DNA from: an uncultured Parabacteroides sp.
GTDB taxonomy: Bacteria; Bacteroidota; Bacteroidia; Bacteroidales; Tannerellaceae
Direction: 5' to 3'
Assembly (NCBI GenBank): GCA_937890135.1
Contig: CALBYC010000166.1
Span: 1-10,219 of the forward strand
Length of the DNA stretch: 10,219 nucleotides
In this document: piece after piece, positions 7,421 to 10,219 of the stretch
Layout: every line of letters begins with the position of its first letter
How positions within the stretch are numbered: position 1 is the stretch's first letter
The notes under the pieces: model-generated
What the model saw: the letters and a program-made list of their open reading frames with translations, nothing else
Databases searched by the model: none
Told to the model about the DNA's origin: nothing
Position numbers and translations under genes: made by a program

Positions 7421-8845
7421 TTACTTTATTTCTATGATTGTGCTTGTCCGTATGGTCGGCCTCAATACGATTTTCTTCCTGTCGTACCCTTGTTTCACAT
7501 AGAATGTGATGGTGTTGTTGCTTGTCGGGTTGACATACGGCGTGAAATAATAAAGGTAAGCGAATGCCGTCAAGTTATTGGGGTTCTGTATCGCCTTGCT
7601 CACTTCCGGATACTTGAAAGTGTCCCAATACATGCAGCTCCTGAAGCCATTTCCATCGGTAAATTTTGTTTCAGGATTCCTGTACTTCATCGTGTTGGTT
7701 ATGAATTGCCGGTACGCAGACGTGAACTCATCGATGCTATAGTCGGTGCTCTGTCCTTCGATGCCTTCTATGACGTCCCTCGCACGAATGCCCGCATCAT
7801 AAGCGGGAGAGTTCCGGTCGACCGAAACGACCGAGCTTAGCTTGTCCATGTTGTAGTTTATCCCGGTATAGTTATAACTGGACTGTGTGACCCTGAAAAC
7901 GACATTAGACTTTGACTTCACGTAAGGAAATTGCTGTATCATCAACGGGACATGCACCTGGGCGTATTCTTCCAAACGGTATGCCTCTTCGAGCATATCG
8001 TTTGATTCACATTCCCATAAGACACGGCCTTTCTCAACCTTCTGGTCTATGATGCGGAAGCCGAACTGCAGCAGGTACGGTGCTTCCGATTCAGAGGAAG
8101 ACAAATCCAAGAACGGAAGTTTTTCCATCTTGCCTCGTACCGTGTTGTACCGGTACACCGGCACTTTCAATTTGACAGGACTGGGACCGACATACTTGGT
8201 GTTCTTGTCAAAATAATAGAATGTTTGTATCAACATATCTGCCTCGCCATCCTTCTTCTCAAACCCTTTCCCTTCCAATTCTTGTTCAATGATTCGGTTG
8301 ATGTCTTTCTCCAACTCGCGGTTGTTTTCATCAACCGGTGCAAATGCAAATGTCTTAAAGTTTGAAAAGTCAATGTCGTCATTCGTCACGGTAATCTTAA
8401 AAGGGCAGGTGAATTCCCGGATGGATGTCGTCTCCAAGCTATACATGTTGAACGCCATGGCCAGCTGCGCCTCCGAAATCGAATTGGACGGTTTGCATTC
8501 CTTGAAAATCGAAACCTGACGCACGGGGGAAGCCGTTGACTTGACAGTCAGGACAATGTTGCTCCTTTCTGCCGGATTCATCATGATTCCGATTTCTTCT
8601 CCAGACAGTTCAGACACTGGGATGCCGTCTATTTCTTCTATGATGTCATAAAGATGCAACCCCGATTTCTCGGCAGGCGAATAAGGCATGATGGACGTAA
8701 CGACAGGTTTCCCCATCCCCCAATGGCTACTTTTGCTTATTTCATATGCAACGCCGGTCCGGCATATTTTGCCGCCTCCCACTTGCCCCCACATCGACAA
8801 GGTGGACAGGCATAAAACTACGGAATAAAATATTATTCTTTTCAT
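7421..8845 (-). CDS. Exported two-PDZ protein with DUF4136-like region
   Basis: This 474-residue protein begins with a signal peptide (MKRIIFYSVVLCLSTLSMWG). A PDZ domain at about 25-105 shows the loop YSPAEKSGLHLYDIIEEIDG. A DUF4136-like region at about 155-300 follows (FKTFAFAP, then IIEQELEGKGF, then ADMLIQTFYYF). A second PDZ lies at about 345-395 (SVDRNSPAYDAGIRARDVI), then a C-terminal beta-rich part. No protease catalytic triad is seen, so it is more likely a binding or scaffold protein of the periplasm or outer membrane than an HtrA enzyme. There is no lipobox cysteine at the cleavage site. The frame extends to 8875, but I chose the ATG at 8845. It starts the signal peptide, and a -7 box at 8877-8884 would put the transcript start inside or just before the extra codons. 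It leads the operon with mutS2. Confidence 0.85.
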   Translation of the reverse strand: MKRIIFYSVVLCLSTLSMWGQVGGGKICRTGVAYEISKSSHWGMGKPVVTSIMPYSPAEKSGLHLYDIIEEIDGIPVSELSGEEIGIMMNPAERSNIVLTVKSTASPVRQVSIFKECKPSNSISEAQLAMAFNMYSLETTSIREFTCPFKITVTNDDIDFSNFKTFAFAPVDENNRELEKDINRIIEQELEGKGFEKKDGEADMLIQTFYYFDKNTKYVGPSPVKLKVPVYRYNTVRGKMEKLPFLDLSSSESEAPYLLQFGFRIIDQKVEKGRVLWECESNDMLEEAYRLEEYAQVHVPLMIQQFPYVKSKSNVVFRVTQSSYNYTGINYNMDKLSSVVSVDRNSPAYDAGIRARDVIEGIEGQSTDYSIDEFTSAYRQFITNTMKYRNPETKFTDGNGFRSCMYWDTFKYPEVSKAIQNPNNLTAFAYLYYFTPYVNPTSNNTITFYVKQGYDRKKIVLRPTIRTSTIIEIK

Positions 8846-8876
8846 ATTCACGGATAAAGTCACTGTTTTCATCATG

Positions 8877-8884
8877 CAAAATTA
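8877..8884 (-). promoter_or_regulatory. Bacteroides-type -7 box for the PDZ-mutS2-corA-MATE operon
   Basis: The minus strand reads TAATTTTG, an exact TAnnTTTG match, 31 bases upstream of the chosen ATG at 8845. Transcription would start around 8870. No clean TTTG is seen at the expected -33 distance; TTGCTTT at 8901-8907 is the nearest candidate. Confidence 0.55.
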
Positions 8885-9069
8885 TGAAGAATCATCGAAT
8901 AAAGCAATAAATTGGTTCGTTACTTCAAAAACAGGAAACGGCAACGGCCATTTTCCAAAACGGATGCGGCCGCCGGCAACAATCATCCCGTCCGTTTTTC
9001 AAAAAAGCCCCGACATTTCATAAGCCCGCCTGAATAGAATCGAAGAAATATTGGAAATAAATCGACATT
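8885..9069. other. Divergent intergenic spacer with a GC-rich inverted repeat
   Basis: The spacer between the divergent PDZ and argR genes contains AAAACGGA (8957-8964) and TCCGTTTT (8991-8998), a perfect 8-bp inverted repeat around a 26-base, mostly GC-rich loop (GCGGCCGCCGGC). The second arm ends in a T-run on the plus strand, so a terminator-like fold is possible, but no transcript reaches it from a known gene on that strand. The only open frames here are very short. Confidence 0.3.
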
Positions 9070-9087
9070 CTTGCATAATTATTCAAA
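9070..9087. promoter_or_regulatory. Probable ARG box (ArgR operator) in the argR promoter
   Basis: The core TGCATAATTATTCA (9072-9085) matches the classical ARG-box core TGAATwwwwATTCA at every position but one. It lies just upstream of the argR -7 box at 9097, where a bound ArgR hexamer would block RNA polymerase. A weaker second match, CGCATATTTATACA (9115-9128, 11 of 14 positions), lies 43 bases further on, about four helical turns away. The consensus is from E. coli; its use in Bacteroidetes is inferred. Confidence 0.55.
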
Positions 9088-9096
9088 TATATCCCC

Positions 9097-9104
9097 TATA
9101 TTTG
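9097..9104 (+). promoter_or_regulatory. Bacteroides-type -7 box for the argR operon
   Basis: TATATTTG is an exact match to the TAnnTTTG consensus, 25 bases before the argR ATG. The upstream element is at best CTTG at 9070-9073, with 23 bases between. The start site would fall near 9110, next to the small palindrome GCGTAAAACGC at 9107-9117. Confidence 0.65.
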
Positions 9105-9129
9105 CAGCGTAAAACGCATATTTATACAG

Positions 9130-9570
9130 ATGAGCACGAAAAAAGAACGTTTGGAAGCGATTTGCAGGATTATCAGCTCGGAAGCCGTCGAGAACCAAGA
9201 ACAGTTGATGAGGCGATTGAACGAGGAAGGTTTCTTGACGACGCAAGCTACCCTTTCGCGTGATATCCGGCAGCTGAAAGTGGCCAAGATACACGACGCC
9301 GGCGGAGCATATCTCTACAAACTCCCAGAACAGAGTCTTTTCAATGCCCAGGAAAGAGCGAATGATTCTTTCTCTAATATCGAGTTTTCCGGCAACCTGG
9401 CCGTCATCAAGACAAAGCCCGGATATGCGATGGCAATCGCTTCCGACATCGACGCCCATAAGCCGGACGAGATCATAGGAACCATCGCAGGGGATGACAC
9501 AATACTGATTATCCCAAGGGAAGGATATGGCAGGGAAAGGATAGCAAAGGCATTGCTGCAGTTTATCTAA
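9130..9570 (+). CDS. argR: Arginine repressor ArgR
   Basis: This 146-residue protein has the two ArgR domains. An N-terminal winged helix (residues 1 to about 70) carries the recognition segment TTQATLSRDIRQL at 37-49, with S43 and R44. A C-terminal domain binds arginine and forms the hexamer; it has GTIAGDDTILI at 117-127, where D122 and D123 are the aspartates that contact arginine in the family. Length is slightly below the E. coli protein. With arginine bound, ArgR represses arginine synthesis genes by binding ARG boxes, and a good candidate box overlaps its own promoter, which suggests self-repression. The gene leads an operon with a GNAT gene 32 bases downstream and a probable argG after that. 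Confidence 0.95.
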   Translation: MSTKKERLEAICRIISSEAVENQEQLMRRLNEEGFLTTQATLSRDIRQLKVAKIHDAGGAYLYKLPEQSLFNAQERANDSFSNIEFSGNLAVIKTKPGYAMAIASDIDAHKPDEIIGTIAGDDTILIIPREGYGRERIAKALLQFI

Positions 9571-9602
9571 CAACAGGAAAAAGAAAAGGTATTCATTTAC
9601 AA

Positions 9603-10187
9603 ATGGAACAACAAAAACAAATAGACGTGATGATTGCCGAGGCAGGTCACGAGATTTATGTGGACACGATTCTGGAAACGATCGAAGCCGCAGCGAAGGT
9701 CCGCGGCACGGGCATCGCTAAAAGGACACATGAATATGTAGCACAAAAGATGAAGGAAGGGAAAGCCGTCATCGCCCTGGATGGGGATAAATTCGCCGGT
9801 TTCAGTTACATCGAGTCGTGGGGGAACAAGCAATATGTCACCACCTCCGGCTTGATCGTCCATCCCGACTACCGCGGATTGGGGGTGGCGCGGCGCATCA
9901 AGGAGATGACTTTCCAATTGGCACGCATGAGATGGCCTCACGCCAAGATTTTCAGTCTTACATCCGGGGCGGCGGTCATGAAGATGAACACCGAGCTGGG
10001 ATATGTCCCCGTGACGTTTGCCGAGCTGACAGACGACGAAGCCTTCTGGCGGGGATGTAACGGATGTGTCAACCATGACGTGCTGGAACGCACCAACCGG
10101 CGTTATTGCATTTGCACGGGTATGCTATACGACCCCGAAGCCCATCATGAGGAATCCGGGAATCATTCAGAGAAAAACGATAAATAA
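9603..10187 (+). CDS. GNAT acyltransferase, candidate N-acylglutamate synthase
   Basis: This 194-residue protein is a GNAT-fold transferase. Beta strand 4 and the acyl-CoA pyrophosphate loop are visible as GLIVHPDYRGLGVARRIKE (83-101), with the R-G-x-G-x-A pattern at R91-A96, and a second conserved part (FSLTSGAAVMKMNTELGY) follows at 117-134. The C-terminal part has four cysteines, C152 and C155 (CNGC) and C169 and C171 (CIC), which could bind a metal. The gene lies between argR and what looks like argG. Bacteroidales lack a classical argA and make arginine through N-succinylated intermediates. I recall that a GNAT gene at this position in Bacteroides thetaiotaomicron has been proposed as the missing N-acylglutamate synthase, which transfers an acyl group from acyl-CoA to glutamate. 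That role fits the neighbourhood but is inferred here; another acetyltransferase role is possible. Confidence 0.85.
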   Translation: MEQQKQIDVMIAEAGHEIYVDTILETIEAAAKVRGTGIAKRTHEYVAQKMKEGKAVIALDGDKFAGFSYIESWGNKQYVTTSGLIVHPDYRGLGVARRIKEMTFQLARMRWPHAKIFSLTSGAAVMKMNTELGYVPVTFAELTDDEAFWRGCNGCVNHDVLERTNRRYCICTGMLYDPEAHHEESGNHSEKNDK

Positions 10188-10206
10188 TCACAAAAAATAG
10201 ACAAGC

Positions 10207-10219
10207 ATGAAAAAGAAAG
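10207..10219 (+). CDS. argG: Start of a gene, probably argininosuccinate synthase (partial)
   Basis: Only four codons (MKKK) and one base are present before the window ends. The ATG is 19 bases after the GNAT stop, so it belongs to the same operon. ArgG proteins of Bacteroides begin MKKK, and argG follows this GNAT gene in related genomes as I recall, so argG is the likely identity. The evidence in the window is position and a short N-terminus only. Confidence 0.45.

Noticed and set aside
8882..8986. 34-codon frame on the minus strand upstream of the PDZ gene
   Set aside because: Short, no recognisable features, and its stop overlaps the -7 box of the PDZ operon.

Overview
The window looks like chromosomal DNA from Bacteroides or a close relative in the Bacteroidales. 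Three things point there: promoter -7 boxes of the TAnnTTTG type upstream of several genes, few strong Shine-Dalgarno sites, and protein families and gene order typical of that group (argR, a GNAT acyltransferase and the start of a probable argG). I cannot name the species.

The left end (about 1-2330, minus strand) is a decaying three-gene operon for secreted enzymes. It runs from an NTF2-like protein broken by a one-base frameshift, through an intact exported cupin plus double carboxymuconolactone decarboxylase (CMD) protein, to an alpha/beta hydrolase that has lost its middle third. A sequence resembling the end of an insertion element sits at the window edge, just past the broken hydrolase. 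A clear -7 box and a perfect 9-bp inverted repeat lie upstream of the operon.

Positions 2205-2535 hold no convincing gene. They carry the operon promoter and palindrome, plus a short tandem repeat with a matching inverted copy that may form alternative hairpins downstream of the next operon.

The middle (2536-8845, minus strand) is a tight four-gene operon: an exported two-PDZ protein with a DUF4136-like region, the MutS2 ATPase/Smr protein, a CorA-type divalent cation transporter, and a DinF-like MATE exporter. Gaps are 12, 11 and 2 bases, so co-transcription from a promoter near 8880 is likely. The functional link between the four products is not obvious.

The right end (9060-10219, plus strand) is the start of an arginine biosynthesis operon. 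It holds argR with a good ARG-box match inside its own promoter, a GNAT acyltransferase with four C-terminal cysteines that is a good candidate for the N-acylglutamate synthase of the pathway, and the first codons of what is probably argG. ArgR would sense arginine and repress the operon.

I see no CRISPR array, tRNA, rRNA, phage or defence system. The observations most worth checking are the arginine operator with its GNAT gene, the repeat/antirepeat structure at 2415-2530, and the pseudogene-rich left end.
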